Positions 7,149 to 16,196 of a DNA stretch of 64,000 nucleotides are shown piece by piece; the first letter of the stretch is position 1, and each line of letters starts with the position of its first letter. The translations under genes were made by a program, and so were the position numbers. The notes beneath the pieces were generated by a model, which worked only from the letters and a program-made list of their open reading frames with translations, did not search any database and was not told the DNA's origin. Where the stretch lies: positions 32,041 through 96,040 of the forward strand of contig NZ_LZZS01000012.1 in the NCBI RefSeq assembly GCF_014170335.1. The letters are read 5' to 3'. The DNA comes from Achromobacter sp. UMC46. GTDB lineage: Bacteria; Pseudomonadota; Gammaproteobacteria; Burkholderiales; Burkholderiaceae_B.

Positions 7149-8918
7149 ATGACGTACCAAGCCCCCGTGAAAGACATGCTGTTCGTGTTGAACCATCTGG
7201 CCGGACTGCCGCAAGTGGCCGCCCTGCCCGGTTTCGAGGAGGCCACGCCCGACACCGCCCAGGCGGTGCTGGAAGAATCCGCCCACTTCGCTGCCGACGT
7301 GCTGGCCCCGCTGAACCACCCGGCCGACCGCGAACCCAGCGCCTGGCGCGACGGCGCCGTCACCACCGCGCCCGGCTTCAAGCAAGCCTTCCGCCAATAC
7401 ACGGAAGCCGGCTGGCAGGGCATGTCGCATCCCGTCGAATATGGCGGCCAGGGCCTGCCCGGCCTGATCGGTTCGCCCTGCTCTGAAATGCTGAACGCCG
7501 CCAACCTGTCGTTCGCGCTGTGCCCGCTGCTGACCAACGGCGCCATCGAAGCACTGCTGACGGCCGGTTCGCCTGAACTGAAAGAGCGCTTCATCGGCCC
7601 CATGATCTCGGGCCAATGGACCGGCACGATGAACCTGACCGAGCCGCAGGCGGGTTCCGACCTGGCGATGATCCGCACGCGCGCGCAGCCGGTGGGCGAC
7701 GGCACCTACCGCCTGTCGGGCACCAAGATCTTCATCACCTACGGCGACCACGACCTGACCGAGAACATCCTGCACCTGGTGCTGGCCCGGTTGCCCGACG
7801 CCCCCGAAGGCGTCAAGGGCATTTCGCTCTTCCTGGTGCCCAAGTTCCTGGTGAACGAAGACGGCTCGCTGGGCGCGCGCAACGACGTCGCCTGCGTGTC
7901 CATCGAACACAAGCTGGGCATCAAGGCCAGCCCCACCGCCACCTTGCAGTTCGGCGACGAAGGCGGCGCGCTGGGTTACCTGGTCGGCCAGGAAAACCGC
8001 GGGCTGGACGCCATGTTCATCATGATGAACGCCGCCCGCTATGCCGTGGGCGTGCAGGGCATCGCCATCGCCGACCGCGCCTACCAGCACGCGCTGGCCT
8101 ACGCCGCCGAGCGCGTGCAGAGCCGCCCGGTGGACGGGTCCTCGCGCGAGGCCGTGGCCATCATCCAGCACCCCGACGTGCGCCGCATGCTGGGCACGAT
8201 GCGCGCGCTGACCGAGGCCGGCCGCGCGCTGGCGTATGTCACGGCCGGCCATGCCGACCAGGCGCACGCCAACCCCGACCCCGAGGCCCGCCGCCGCCAT
8301 CTGGCCGTCCAGGAATTCCTGGTGCCCATCGTCAAGGGCTGGTGCACCGAGATGTCCATCGATGTAGCCAGCCTGGGCGTGCAGGTGCATGGCGGCATGG
8401 GCTTCATCGAGGAAACCGGCGCCGCCCAGTACTACCGCGACGCCCGCATCCTGACCATCTACGAAGGCACGACCGCCATCCAGGCCAATGACCTGATCGG
8501 CCGCAAGACCCTGCGCGACGGCGGCGCCGTCGCCCAGGCGCTGCTGGAAGCCATCCGCCAGACGGAAGCGGAGCTGGAATCGCGCAGCGAACCCGCCGCC
8601 GGCCTGGTGCTCAAGCCGCTGCGCCAGGCCCGCCTGGCGTTGGCGAACGTGGTGGACTTCGTGCTGGCCAATGCCGCGGGCGCGCCGAACGCCGTGTTCG
8701 GATCGGCGGTGCCCTACCTGCTGCTGGCGGGCACCACGCTGGCCGGCTGGCAGATGGCGCGCGCGCTGCTGGCGTCGCTGGACCATCAGGCCGACGACCC
8801 GGCTTTCCACCAGGCCAAGATCGCCACGGTCCAGACCTACGCGCTGCACAAATTGACGCAGGCGCCGGGGCTGGCGGCCGTGGTGCTGGGCTCCAAGGAC
8901 TACGACATCCAGCCGTAG
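7149..8918 (+). CDS. Acyl-CoA dehydrogenase, DmdC-like (long form)
   Basis: A flavoprotein of 589 residues, longer than the usual 380 because of a C-terminal extension, as in 3-methylmercaptopropionyl-CoA dehydrogenase (DmdC) and related enzymes. It would oxidise an acyl-CoA to the enoyl-CoA with FAD. Visible family motifs are MNLTEPQAGSDLAMI (about residue 160), GVQVHGGMGFIEETGAAQYY and DARILTIYEGTTAIQANDLIG. It is the second gene of the operon that begins with the ligase and is followed by a strong terminator. The true substrate is unknown; DmdB/DmdC homologues also occur in bacteria that do not demethylate DMSP. Confidence 0.88.
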   Translation: MTYQAPVKDMLFVLNHLAGLPQVAALPGFEEATPDTAQAVLEESAHFAADVLAPLNHPADREPSAWRDGAVTTAPGFKQAFRQYTEAGWQGMSHPVEYGGQGLPGLIGSPCSEMLNAANLSFALCPLLTNGAIEALLTAGSPELKERFIGPMISGQWTGTMNLTEPQAGSDLAMIRTRAQPVGDGTYRLSGTKIFITYGDHDLTENILHLVLARLPDAPEGVKGISLFLVPKFLVNEDGSLGARNDVACVSIEHKLGIKASPTATLQFGDEGGALGYLVGQENRGLDAMFIMMNAARYAVGVQGIAIADRAYQHALAYAAERVQSRPVDGSSREAVAIIQHPDVRRMLGTMRALTEAGRALAYVTAGHADQAHANPDPEARRRHLAVQEFLVPIVKGWCTEMSIDVASLGVQVHGGMGFIEETGAAQYYRDARILTIYEGTTAIQANDLIGRKTLRDGGAVAQALLEAIRQTEAELESRSEPAAGLVLKPLRQARLALANVVDFVLANAAGAPNAVFGSAVPYLLLAGTTLAGWQMARALLASLDHQADDPAFHQAKIATVQTYALHKLTQAPGLAAVVLGSKDYDIQP

Positions 8919-8942
8919 CCGGCCCTGCCGGTGTCTGACCGG

Positions 8943-8968
8943 AAGACCGCGATTTCGCGGTCTTTTTC
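8943..8968 (+). terminator. Rho-independent terminator after the acyl-CoA genes
   Basis: A nine-base perfect stem, AAGACCGCG and CGCGGTCTT, with a four-base loop is followed by a T run, 25 bases after the dehydrogenase stop. Confidence 0.85.
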
Positions 8969-9000
8969 ATTGGCGCATGGTGTTTTCGCCGTTCCTGCGG

Positions 9001-9063
9001 CCCCATTAAACATATAACTAAAAAGAATAAAGAACCAGAATAAACATATTTAAAATCATTAAA
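9001..9063 (+). promoter_or_regulatory. AT-rich control region with AGAATAAA direct repeats before the ABC importer
   Basis: A 60-base AT-rich patch stands out against the high-GC surroundings. It contains AGAATAAA twice, at 9024-9031 and 9037-9044, 13 bases apart. Similar A/T-rich sites precede sulfonate genes controlled by CysB-type activators in other proteobacteria, so this may be a sulfur-starvation control region (inference). Confidence 0.4.
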
Positions 9064-9133
9064 CGGACACCGGAAACCCTTTGCCCGTAGGCAAGGCGCC
9101 AGCCGCATCAAGGCGCGATTCACAGGATTCCCC

Positions 9134-10138
9134 ATGTTCCGCACGCTTCTGGCTGTCACCCTGATTTCCGCCGCCGCATCCGCCCAGGCCGCGCCGCCCG
9201 CGCTGGAAATCGGCTACCTGCCCATCCTGCCCGATGCGCAGCTATTCATCGGTCTGGAAGAAGGCACCCTGCAGGCCAAGGGTGCGCCGGCGCCGAAGCT
9301 GGTGCAGTTCCAAAGCGGCCCGGCCTTGACCCAGGCGCTGATCGCCGGCCAGTTGGACGCCGCCTATGTCGGCATCGGCCCCGCGCTGGTCGCGCGCGCC
9401 AAGGGCGCGGACATCAAGGTCGTGGCTTCGAACATCGTCGAACAGGTCAATGTGGTGGCGTTGGGCCCCCTGGCGCCCTACTTCGCCTCCGGCGACCCGG
9501 CCACGGCGTTCGCCCGCTTCGCCAAGGACCACGGCCGCAAGCCCGTGCTGGCAAGCTACCCGAAGGGCGCCGTGCCCGAAGCCGCGCTGCAGTATTGGCT
9601 GCGCAACCAGATCAAGGCCGACCCGGCCAGCGTCGAACTGATCTACCAGGGCGAAGCCCAGATCCAGCAATCGCTGCTGACCGGCGCCATCGACGGCGCG
9701 GCGATCCTGGAGCCCACTGTCACCACCGTGCTGACGCGCGCGCCGGAATCCCGCGTGGTCGCGCGCGGGTCGCAGCTGTTTCCGAAGCAGCCCGGCGCCG
9801 TGCTGCTGGTGCGTGAAAAGCTGATCGCCGAACAACCCGGCACCGTGCAGCAACTGGTGGACGCGCACCTGTCCGCCACCGCCCTGTTGAAGAACGATCC
9901 CGCCAAGGCCGCGGGCTACGTGCAGAAGTACGTGGGCGGCGGCCGGCTGGACCGCGGCCTGGTGGAGAAAGCCATCCGAAGCTCACACGACCAGTTCGTG
10001 GCGGACCCGCACGCCATCATCGACGCCACGGCCGAACTGCAGACGTTTCAGGCCACGCTCGGCACGGTCGAAGCGCCGCCCGTCGACGTGAAACAGCTGT
10101 TCGACACCCGCTACTACGACAAGGCCGCCCAACGATGA
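9134..10138 (+). CDS. ABC transporter substrate-binding protein, SsuA/TauA-like
   Basis: A 334-residue periplasmic protein with a clean signal peptide cleaved after AQA (about residue 20). The mature part starts with the IGYLPI strand typical of nitrate/sulfonate/taurine binding proteins and has the ligand-lobe motif GQLDAAYVGIGPAL. It hands ligand to the permease whose start overlaps its stop (ATGA). The ligand could be a sulfonate, taurine or a related anion; the sequence does not decide. The AT-rich repeat region upstream supports sulfur regulation only weakly. Confidence 0.85.
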   Translation: MFRTLLAVTLISAAASAQAAPPALEIGYLPILPDAQLFIGLEEGTLQAKGAPAPKLVQFQSGPALTQALIAGQLDAAYVGIGPALVARAKGADIKVVASNIVEQVNVVALGPLAPYFASGDPATAFARFAKDHGRKPVLASYPKGAVPEAALQYWLRNQIKADPASVELIYQGEAQIQQSLLTGAIDGAAILEPTVTTVLTRAPESRVVARGSQLFPKQPGAVLLVREKLIAEQPGTVQQLVDAHLSATALLKNDPAKAAGYVQKYVGGGRLDRGLVEKAIRSSHDQFVADPHAIIDATAELQTFQATLGTVEAPPVDVKQLFDTRYYDKAAQR

Positions 10139-10962
10139 ACCAGGCAATCGGCCACGCCGCCCCGGCGCCCGCCGCGCCAGCCGCCGGACGCAACGGTCCG
10201 CCGCCCTGGCGGGCGGCCGCGCATCGGGCCGCCTACGGCATCGCGGGGCTGATCCTCTTCATCGGCATCTGGAAGGCCGCGCTGATCTGGGAATGGGCGC
10301 CGCGCGGCACCTTGCCCGACCCGTTCGCGCTGCCCGCGACGCTGGCCCAGGAATGGGGATCGGGCCGCTTGCTGCCCGCCATCGGCTCCAGCCTGATCCA
10401 TTATTTCTGGGGGCTGGCGCTGGGCACGGCGCTGGGTTTCAGCGTGGGCCTGGCCGCGGCCACGCTGCCGCGCTTCGACCTGACGCAAGCGTATCTGGCC
10501 CGCATCCTGCGCCCGATCCCGCCCCTGGCGTGGGTGGTGTTCGCCATCGCCTGGTTCAAGGTCAGCCACGCGGGCGCGGCTTTCGTTATCGCGATCGGCG
10601 TGTTCTGGGTGAACTATTTCGCCACCTACAGTGCCGTGCGCAATGTGGACCCGCGCTATTACGAACTGGCCCGCGCGTTCGGCCATGGCGGCTATCTGGC
10701 GCGCGCGTTCTCGGTGACGCTGCCGGCCATCGCCCCCGGCGCCTTGTCGGGCGTGCGCACCGGCATCGGCCAGGCGTGGATGACGCTGATCGCCGCCGAA
10801 CTGCTGGGCGTGCCCGGCATGGGCCAAGAGATGAACGCCGCCGCCGGCGTGGGCGCCTACGATGCCGTGGTCGTCTACATGCTGATCATTTCGCTGGTCT
10901 ACACGATCTGCGACCTGGCGTTCTCCGCCGTCGAAGGGAAGGTGCTGCAATGGCGTCCGTGA
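10135..10962 (+). CDS. ABC transporter permease, SsuC/TauC-like
   Basis: A 275-residue inner membrane permease with about six membrane helices and a BPD_transp_1 domain. The coupling loop that contacts the ATPase is visible as EL(A)RAFGHGG with the following LPAIAPGALSGVRTGIGQA. It begins within the stop of the binding-protein gene and its own 3' end contains the start of the ATPase gene, so the three are translationally coupled. Confidence 0.88.
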   Translation: MNQAIGHAAPAPAAPAAGRNGPPPWRAAAHRAAYGIAGLILFIGIWKAALIWEWAPRGTLPDPFALPATLAQEWGSGRLLPAIGSSLIHYFWGLALGTALGFSVGLAAATLPRFDLTQAYLARILRPIPPLAWVVFAIAWFKVSHAGAAFVIAIGVFWVNYFATYSAVRNVDPRYYELARAFGHGGYLARAFSVTLPAIAPGALSGVRTGIGQAWMTLIAAELLGVPGMGQEMNAAAGVGAYDAVVVYMLIISLVYTICDLAFSAVEGKVLQWRP

Positions 10963-11690
10963 TCGAATTCTCGCAGCTGGCCTATCAGCACCCGGGCGCC
11001 GCCGCCCCCGTCATCCAGGGCCTTTCCCTGCACATCGAAGCGGGCAGCTTCGTCGCGGTGGTCGGCGGCTCCGGCGTGGGCAAGTCCACCTTGCTGCGCG
11101 CCGCCGCAGGCCTGGCCGAGCCCTCGGCCGGCGCGGTCCGCTTCCACGCGCAGCCGCGACCGGGACGCCGCACGCGCGCCGTCGTGTTCCAGGACAGCCG
11201 CCTGATGCCCTGGCGCACGGTCGGCGGCAATATCGGCTACGGCCTGGAAGGCCTGGGGCTGGACCGCGAGGAAAAGACGCAGCGCATCGATGCCGCGCTG
11301 CGGCTCACCGGCATGGGCGACTACGGCCGGCGCTGGCCGCACCAGTTGTCGGGCGGCCAGGCGCAACGCGTGGGCATCGCGCGTGCGCTTGCGGTCAAGC
11401 CCGACCTGCTGTTGATGGACGAACCGTTCAGCGCCGTCGACGCCATCACCCGGCGCAATCTGCAGCAGGAACTGATCCGCGTCTGGCAGGGGTCCGGCGC
11501 CGCCGTGCTGTTCGTCACGCACGATATCGAAGAAGCGGTGTTCCTGGCCGACAAGGTCGTCGTGCTGGGCGGGCATCCCGCCAACGTCGTGGGCAGCTAC
11601 GACATCGCCCTGCCGCGCCCGCGCGACCGGGGCGAGGCTGCGTTCGCCGCGCAAGTGGCCGCCATCGCGCACACGCTGGAACACCACTGA
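10950..11690 (+). CDS. ABC transporter ATP-binding protein, SsuB/TauB-like
   Basis: A 246-residue ATPase powering the importer. Walker A GGSGVGKST (about residue 38), Q-loop VFQDSRLMPWRTV, signature LSGGQAQRVGIARAL (about 133), Walker B LLLMDEPF (about 154) and switch VTHDIEEAV are all intact. The ATG at 10950 overlaps the permease end by 13 bases and is preferred because the protein then starts with the normal nucleotide-domain strand. Confidence 0.9.
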   Translation: MASVIEFSQLAYQHPGAAAPVIQGLSLHIEAGSFVAVVGGSGVGKSTLLRAAAGLAEPSAGAVRFHAQPRPGRRTRAVVFQDSRLMPWRTVGGNIGYGLEGLGLDREEKTQRIDAALRLTGMGDYGRRWPHQLSGGQAQRVGIARALAVKPDLLLMDEPFSAVDAITRRNLQQELIRVWQGSGAAVLFVTHDIEEAVFLADKVVVLGGHPANVVGSYDIALPRPRDRGEAAFAAQVAAIAHTLEHH

Positions 11691-11721
11691 CCGCAATGCG
11701 GACGCCGCCTGCGCGCCCGCC

Positions 11722-12948
11722 TCAGCACCGCAGTGCCGCTGCCGCCGCCTTGCGCGGCAGCGTCGCCGCCCAGAACAGCAGCGCGGCCACACTGATGCCG
11801 GCGCCCAGCACGCACACACCGCCCCACCCGGCCCGCGCATAGACCGCCGTCGACGCGATGGCCCCCAGCCCGCTGCCCACCGCGTAGAACATCATGTAAG
11901 CCCCCACCAGCCGGCTGTGCGCCTCTGCGCTGATGCTGAAGATCATCGTCTGGTTGGTCACGTGCAACGCTTGCAGCGCCACGTCCAGGATCAATACGCC
12001 CAGCGCCAGCGCCCACAGGCTTTGGTCCAGCAGGGCGATGGGCGCCCACGCCAGGCACAGCAGCAGCAAGCCCGCCGCGGTGGTGCGCTGGCCCAGGCCG
12101 CGGTCCGCCCACCGGCCGGCACGCGCCGCCATCAGCACGCCCAGCACGCCCACCAGCCCGAACGCGCCGATCGCCGTGTGAGACAGGGAATACGGCGGCG
12201 CGGCCAGCGGCAACACCAGCGCCGTCCAGAACGCACTGATCGCGGCGAACATCAGCAGCGCGATCATGCCGCGCACACGCAGCACGGGTTCCGTGGCCAG
12301 CAGCGCATACAGAGACCGCAACAGCGCCCAGTACGACAGGTCGGCGACGGGCAAGCGCCGTTGCGGCAGGCGGCGCATCAGCACCCAGGCCAGCAGGGCC
12401 GCCAGCGCCGCCGACACGAGATACACCGCCCGCCATCCCCACGCGTCCGCGACCAGGCCCGCCACCGTCCGCGCCAGCAGCAGCCCGATCACCACCCCGC
12501 CCTGCGCCGCGCCCACGACCCTGCCACGCTCCGCCGGCGCCGCCAGTGCGGCGGACAATGCCAGCAAGCCCTGCGTCATCGCGGTGCCCAACAAGCCCAG
12601 CGCTACCATGCCCGCCAACAGCCACGGCGTGCTGCCCGCCAGCGCCACGGCGCCCAGCGCCAGCACCAGCAACCCCAGTTGCCCGATCATCAGCCGGCGC
12701 CGGTCCAACAGGTCCCCCAGCGGAACGACAAACAGCAAGGCCAGCGCGCATCCCAGCTGAGTGGCGCTGACGACGATGCCTACCGCGCTGTCGTCCAGCA
12801 TGAACTCGCGACCGATGGCGTCCAGCAAGGGCTGCGCGTAATACACGTTGGCCACGCTCAGCGCGCAGGCCACCGCCAGCAGCATCACCAGCCATGTCGG
12901 CATCGGCGCGCCGGCATCGGGTTCGGAGGCGTCGGATCGGGTGGGCAT
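11722..12948 (-). CDS. MFS transporter, YgaY/YnfM-like efflux protein
   Basis: A 408-residue major facilitator with 12 predicted membrane helices, the family opening ANVYYAQPLLDAI and the loop 2-3 motif GDLLDRRRLM. This subfamily mostly exports drugs or metabolites; the substrate is unknown. It is divergent from a HxlR regulator with two inverted-repeat sites between them, which suggests that the HxlR protein represses it. It is convergent with the ABC ATPase gene. Confidence 0.85.
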   Translation of the reverse strand: MPTRSDASEPDAGAPMPTWLVMLLAVACALSVANVYYAQPLLDAIGREFMLDDSAVGIVVSATQLGCALALLFVVPLGDLLDRRRLMIGQLGLLVLALGAVALAGSTPWLLAGMVALGLLGTAMTQGLLALSAALAAPAERGRVVGAAQGGVVIGLLLARTVAGLVADAWGWRAVYLVSAALAALLAWVLMRRLPQRRLPVADLSYWALLRSLYALLATEPVLRVRGMIALLMFAAISAFWTALVLPLAAPPYSLSHTAIGAFGLVGVLGVLMAARAGRWADRGLGQRTTAAGLLLLCLAWAPIALLDQSLWALALGVLILDVALQALHVTNQTMIFSISAEAHSRLVGAYMMFYAVGSGLGAIASTAVYARAGWGGVCVLGAGISVAALLFWAATLPRKAAAAALRC

Positions 12949-12961
12949 CTGATTTCCAATA

Positions 12962-13013
12962 TGGTTTTATTACGAAACCAGAATGCTAGATCTTAAGGTT
13001 TTATAATGCAACC
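12962..13013. promoter_or_regulatory. Operator sites between MFS and hxlR genes
   Basis: Two inverted repeats share a GGTT/AACC core: TGGTTT-N7-AAACCA at 12962-12980 (perfect) and GGTT-N9-AACC at 12997-13013. The second encloses TATAAT (13002-13007), a perfect -10 for the rightward hxlR gene. On the minus strand TTGCAT and TAGCAT with a 17-base spacer may serve the MFS gene. Occupation by the HxlR dimer would block both promoters. Confidence 0.55.
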
Positions 13014-13063
13014 ATAAAGTTCGATCCGCCGTCACCGCCATCCTCTTGCTGAAAGGGCCCGAC

Positions 13064-13519
13064 ATGGTCAAACGCACCAGCCTTGAAGGCGCCGCCTGTC
13101 CGGTGGCGCGCTCGTTAGACGCGATCGGCGACTGGTGGTCGCTGTTGATCGTGCGCGACGCGTTCGACGGCTTGCGGCGCTTCGGCGAATTCCAAAAGAG
13201 TCTGGGCGTCGCCAAGAACATCCTCAGCGACCGGCTGCGCACGCTGGTCGCCCACGGCATTCTTACCGCCGCGCCGGCATCGGACGGCAGCGCCTACCAG
13301 GAATACGTGTTGACGGAAAAGGGCCGCGCCCTGTTTCCGGTCATCGTGGGCTTGCGCCAATGGGGCGAAGACCACTACTACGCCCCCGCCGAAGCGCACT
13401 CCACGCTGATCGACCGCAAGCGCGGCCAAACGGTGCGCCGGCTGGAGATCCGCGCGCAAGACGGGCGGCTGCTGGATCCGGAAGACACCGTGGTCCAAAA
13501 GACCACGCCGAGCGCCTAG
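13064..13519 (+). CDS. HxlR family transcriptional regulator
   Basis: A 151-residue winged-helix regulator. The hallmark N-terminal CPVARSLDAIGDWWSLLIVRD is present (Cys near residue 11), followed by the helix-turn-helix GVAKNILSDRLRTLVAHGIL and the wing YVLTEKGRAL. The N-terminal Cys can be a redox or electrophile sensor in this family. The ATG at 13064 has AAAGGG seven bases upstream. It probably controls the divergent MFS pump and itself. Confidence 0.88.
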   Translation: MVKRTSLEGAACPVARSLDAIGDWWSLLIVRDAFDGLRRFGEFQKSLGVAKNILSDRLRTLVAHGILTAAPASDGSAYQEYVLTEKGRALFPVIVGLRQWGEDHYYAPAEAHSTLIDRKRGQTVRRLEIRAQDGRLLDPEDTVVQKTTPSA

Positions 13520-13520
13520 G

Positions 13521-13539
13521 GCCGGGCCGCCTGCCCGGC
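13521..13539. terminator. GC-rich hairpin between convergent genes
   Basis: A perfect seven-base inverted repeat GCCGGGC/GCCCGGC with a five-base loop sits in the 29-base gap between two convergent genes. There is no clear T run, so it may be a weak bidirectional terminator. Confidence 0.35.
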
Positions 13540-13548
13540 AAAACCGGC

Positions 13549-14520
13549 TCAAGACGTGGGCCACTGCCCCGTGGCCAGCGCCGTCGGCGAATACGCGTCG
13601 AACGTCCAGCGCAGCGCCAACGCGCCCGGCCGCCATACCGCGCGGCGCACGTCCACGCGCCACAGGCGCTCTGCGCCGGCGAAGGCGGCGATCTCGGGGC
13701 TGTCCAGGATCACTTCGGCCCGGCCCGTCACCTGCAGGATGTCGCCGCGCGCGAAGTCGATGAAGACGAGGCCCGCGCGCGGATTGGCCGCCAGGTTGCC
13801 CAGCGTATTGAAGAAGCGGTTGCCCGAGAAATCGGGGATGGTCAGCACGTTGCCGTCCACCCGCACGAAGCCGGGTTTGCCGCCGCGATGCGACACGTCC
13901 ACGGCGCGGCCCCCGCGCGCTTCGGCGTCGACATAGCTCGCCACGAAAAACGTGTCCGACGCCGCGATCAATGCGCGCGCCGCGTCGTCCAGCCCGTCGC
14001 GTTCACGTGGCGTGCCAGGAAAGCGCAACGACGGCGCGCGCGAAAAATGGAAATCGCGCGACTGGATGTACTGCGGGCAATTGCCGAACGACTGCGCAAC
14101 GGCGACATCGAAGCGCTTGCCGTCCCAGGCCGCGACCCGGCCGTTCATGCGGTTGCGGCGCCGGGTGTGCAGTTCGATCCCCAGCAAGCCGACGGCCCGG
14201 TCCGGGCCCAGGCCGGCAAGCAGCGGATCGTCGGCGTCCGGCACCGCCGCCACGCGCAAGATCCGCGGGTCAGGCGACACCGCGAATCCCGGCAGCCCTT
14301 CCAGCACGCCGGCCCACGGGTCGCCCTGCCCGTCCACCGTGCCCATCACCAGGAAAGGCAGCTGCGCGAAGAATTCGCGGTGCTGGTCGGGCATCTGGTC
14401 GCGCACGATCTTGGGGCCGATCTGCGCCATGCGATCGGCCACGCCCGCGCGGGCTTGCAGCAGCCGTTCGCCCGCGTGCCACGGCGGCGCGTCCAGGACA
14501 GGGTCGGATAATGGGTTCAT
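13549..14520 (-). CDS. Pyridoxamine 5'-phosphate oxidase-fold flavin-binding protein
   Basis: A 323-residue protein with two split-barrel FMN-binding (PNPOx-like) halves: FLVMGTVDGQGDPWAGVLEG near residue 60 and FFVASYVDA plus DVSHRGGKPGFV near residue 210, then GNRFFNTLGNLAANPRAGLVF. Such proteins are usually small-molecule reductases or flavin binders of unknown substrate. The ATG at 14520 was chosen because upstream sequence belongs to the GST gene region. It lies 31 bases after a glutathione S-transferase gene on the same strand, a pairing that is common and suggests detoxification. Confidence 0.82.
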   Translation of the reverse strand: MNPLSDPVLDAPPWHAGERLLQARAGVADRMAQIGPKIVRDQMPDQHREFFAQLPFLVMGTVDGQGDPWAGVLEGLPGFAVSPDPRILRVAAVPDADDPLLAGLGPDRAVGLLGIELHTRRRNRMNGRVAAWDGKRFDVAVAQSFGNCPQYIQSRDFHFSRAPSLRFPGTPRERDGLDDAARALIAASDTFFVASYVDAEARGGRAVDVSHRGGKPGFVRVDGNVLTIPDFSGNRFFNTLGNLAANPRAGLVFIDFARGDILQVTGRAEVILDSPEIAAFAGAERLWRVDVRRAVWRPGALALRWTFDAYSPTALATGQWPTS

Positions 14521-14551
14521 GGCGGGTTCCTTGCCGGCCGGGCGCCGACGT

Positions 14552-15181
14552 TCAGGCAGCCAACAGGCCCGCGGCCGTGCTGTCCATCGGCACGAAGCGC
14601 GGCAACGCTTCGATGCGGGCCAGCCAGGCGCGCACCCGCGGATAGTCCGCCAGCGACACGTTGCCCTCGGGCGCATGGGCCACATAGGCATAGCAGGCCA
14701 CGTCCGCGATCGTCGGCGTGTCGCCCGCCAGGAAGTCCCGTTGCAGAAGTTCGCCGTCCATGATGGACAGCAAGGCATGCGCGCGCGCCAGGGTGGCCTC
14801 CACGTCGAACGGTGCGCCGAACACCGTCACCAGCCGGGCCGCCGCCGGGCCGCCAGCCAAGGGGCCCGCGGCCACCGACAACCAGCGCTGCACCTGGGCC
14901 GCGCCGGCGGCATCCTCGGGCAGCCAGGCCCCGCCGCCATGGCGGCGGGCCAGATAGACCAGGATGGCGTTGGAATCCGCGATCACGACGCCGTTATCGT
15001 CGATCACCGGCACTTGGCCGAATGCGTTCATCGACAGGAATTCAGGACGCTTCTGTTCCTTCTGGCGCAAGTCCACGTCGACGCGGCGGTGCGGCACGTC
15101 CAGCAAGGACAGCATCAGCGCGACGCGGTGCGCGTGACCGGACAAGGGGAAGCTATAGAAGGTCAACGGGGCGGTAGCCAT
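14552..15181 (-). CDS. Glutathione S-transferase family protein
   Basis: A 209-residue cytosolic GST with an N-terminal thioredoxin-fold domain ([19 protein letters not shown], catalytic Ser in the SGH turn; QVPVIDDNG and [11 protein letters not shown] for glutathione binding) and an all-helical C-terminal domain ([15 protein letters not shown]). It conjugates or reduces electrophiles with glutathione. The start at 15181 gives the canonical N-terminus. It is the first gene of a pair with the flavin protein, 109 bases downstream of a LysR gene on the same strand. Confidence 0.88.
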   Translation of the reverse strand: MATAPLTFYSFPLSGHAHRVALMLSLLDVPHRRVDVDLRQKEQKRPEFLSMNAFGQVPVIDDNGVVIADSNAILVYLARRHGGGAWLPEDAAGAAQVQRWLSVAAGPLAGGPAAARLVTVFGAPFDVEATLARAHALLSIMDGELLQRDFLAGDTPTIADVACYAYVAHAPEGNVSLADYPRVRAWLARIEALPRFVPMDSTAAGLLAA

Positions 15182-15290
15182 GCGGGTTCTCAAGAGGATG
15201 AATCGTGGCTCCATCTTGGCCCCGCAGGCGCCGGAGGGGAACAGCCAGCCGCCGCAAGACACTCTTGCGCGCAGTGAAAGAAACGCCGGG

Positions 15291-16196
15291 TCAGGCCGGC
15301 AGCGCGGCCAGGTCGCGGCGCAGGGCCTGCACGCAGAAGTCGACGAAACTGCGCACCTTGGCCGAACTCTTCCGCCCCTCGGGATACACCACGTGCACCG
15401 GCATCGGGGGCAGTTCGAATTCGCGCAGCACGACCTGCAGGGCGCCGCTGGCCAGATGCCGGGCCACCTGGTAGGACACCACTTGCGTCAGCCCCCACCC
15501 CTCGCAGGCCGCCAGCACCGCGGCCTGGAACGACGTGACCGTCAACTGCGAATCCACGTTCAGCCGCCTGGGCTGGCCGTCCTGCTGGAAGCGCCATTGC
15601 GCGCCGCGCCCCTCCATGGCCGCGGTGATCGTGCAAAAGCGCGCCAACGCGTCCAGGTCCGTGGGCGCGCCATGTTCGCGCAGGAAATCCGGCGACGCGC
15701 ACACGACGCGGCGCACGTGCCCCACCGGCACGGCGGTCAGGGTCGAATCCGGCAAGGCGCCGATGCGCACGGCCACGTCCACGCCTTCGTCCAGCAGGTT
15801 CACGACGCGGTCCACCAGCAAGGTGCGCACCGACACATCGCGGTGCAGCCGCAGATAGCCCAGCACGGCCGGCATCACGTGCAGCTCGCCGAAGAACGCG
15901 GGCGCCGTGATGCTGAGCGCGCCGCGCGGCGCCCCCATCGCGCCGGCGGCGGCATCGTCGGCCTGCTCCACGTCGTCCAGGATGCGGCGGCAATCGGCGG
16001 CGTAACGCTCGCCCGCTTCGGTCAGGCGCAAGCTGCGCGTGGTGCGCACCAGCAGCAAGGTGCCCAGGCGCCGTTCCAGCGCCGCGACGCTGCGCGTCAC
16101 CGAGGGCGCGGACATGTCTAGCCGCCGGGCGGCGGCCGCAAAGCCGCGGGCCTCGGCCACGGCCAGGAACACGGTCATTTCATGGAATCGATTCAC
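15291..16196 (-). CDS. LysR family transcriptional regulator (GTG start)
   Basis: A 301-residue LysR protein: N-terminal helix-turn-helix ([29 protein letters not shown]) written here only in part as [19 protein letters not shown], then a two-lobe effector domain. The GTG at 16194-16196 is preferred because GGAGAC precedes it and the protein then begins [10 protein letters not shown], the usual LysR opening. This start lies inside the end of the upstream LysR gene, giving a 17-base overlap. Likely targets are the GST/flavin pair directly downstream. Confidence 0.85.
   Translation of the reverse strand: MNRFHEMTVFLAVAEARGFAAAARRLDMSAPSVTRSVAALERRLGTLLLVRTTRSLRLTEAGERYAADCRRILDDVEQADDAAAGAMGAPRGALSITAPAFFGELHVMPAVLGYLRLHRDVSVRTLLVDRVVNLLDEGVDVAVRIGALPDSTLTAVPVGHVRRVVCASPDFLREHGAPTDLDALARFCTITAAMEGRGAQWRFQQDGQPRRLNVDSQLTVTSFQAAVLAACEGWGLTQVVSYQVARHLASGALQVVLREFELPPMPVHVVYPEGRKSSAKVRSFVDFCVQALRRDLAALPA

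Noticed and set aside
5292..8849. Open frame of 1185 codons on the minus strand opposite the ligase and dehydrogenase genes
   Set aside because: Its Gly/Arg/His/Val-rich translation is the usual antisense shadow in high-GC DNA, and the plus-strand genes show clear protein motifs.
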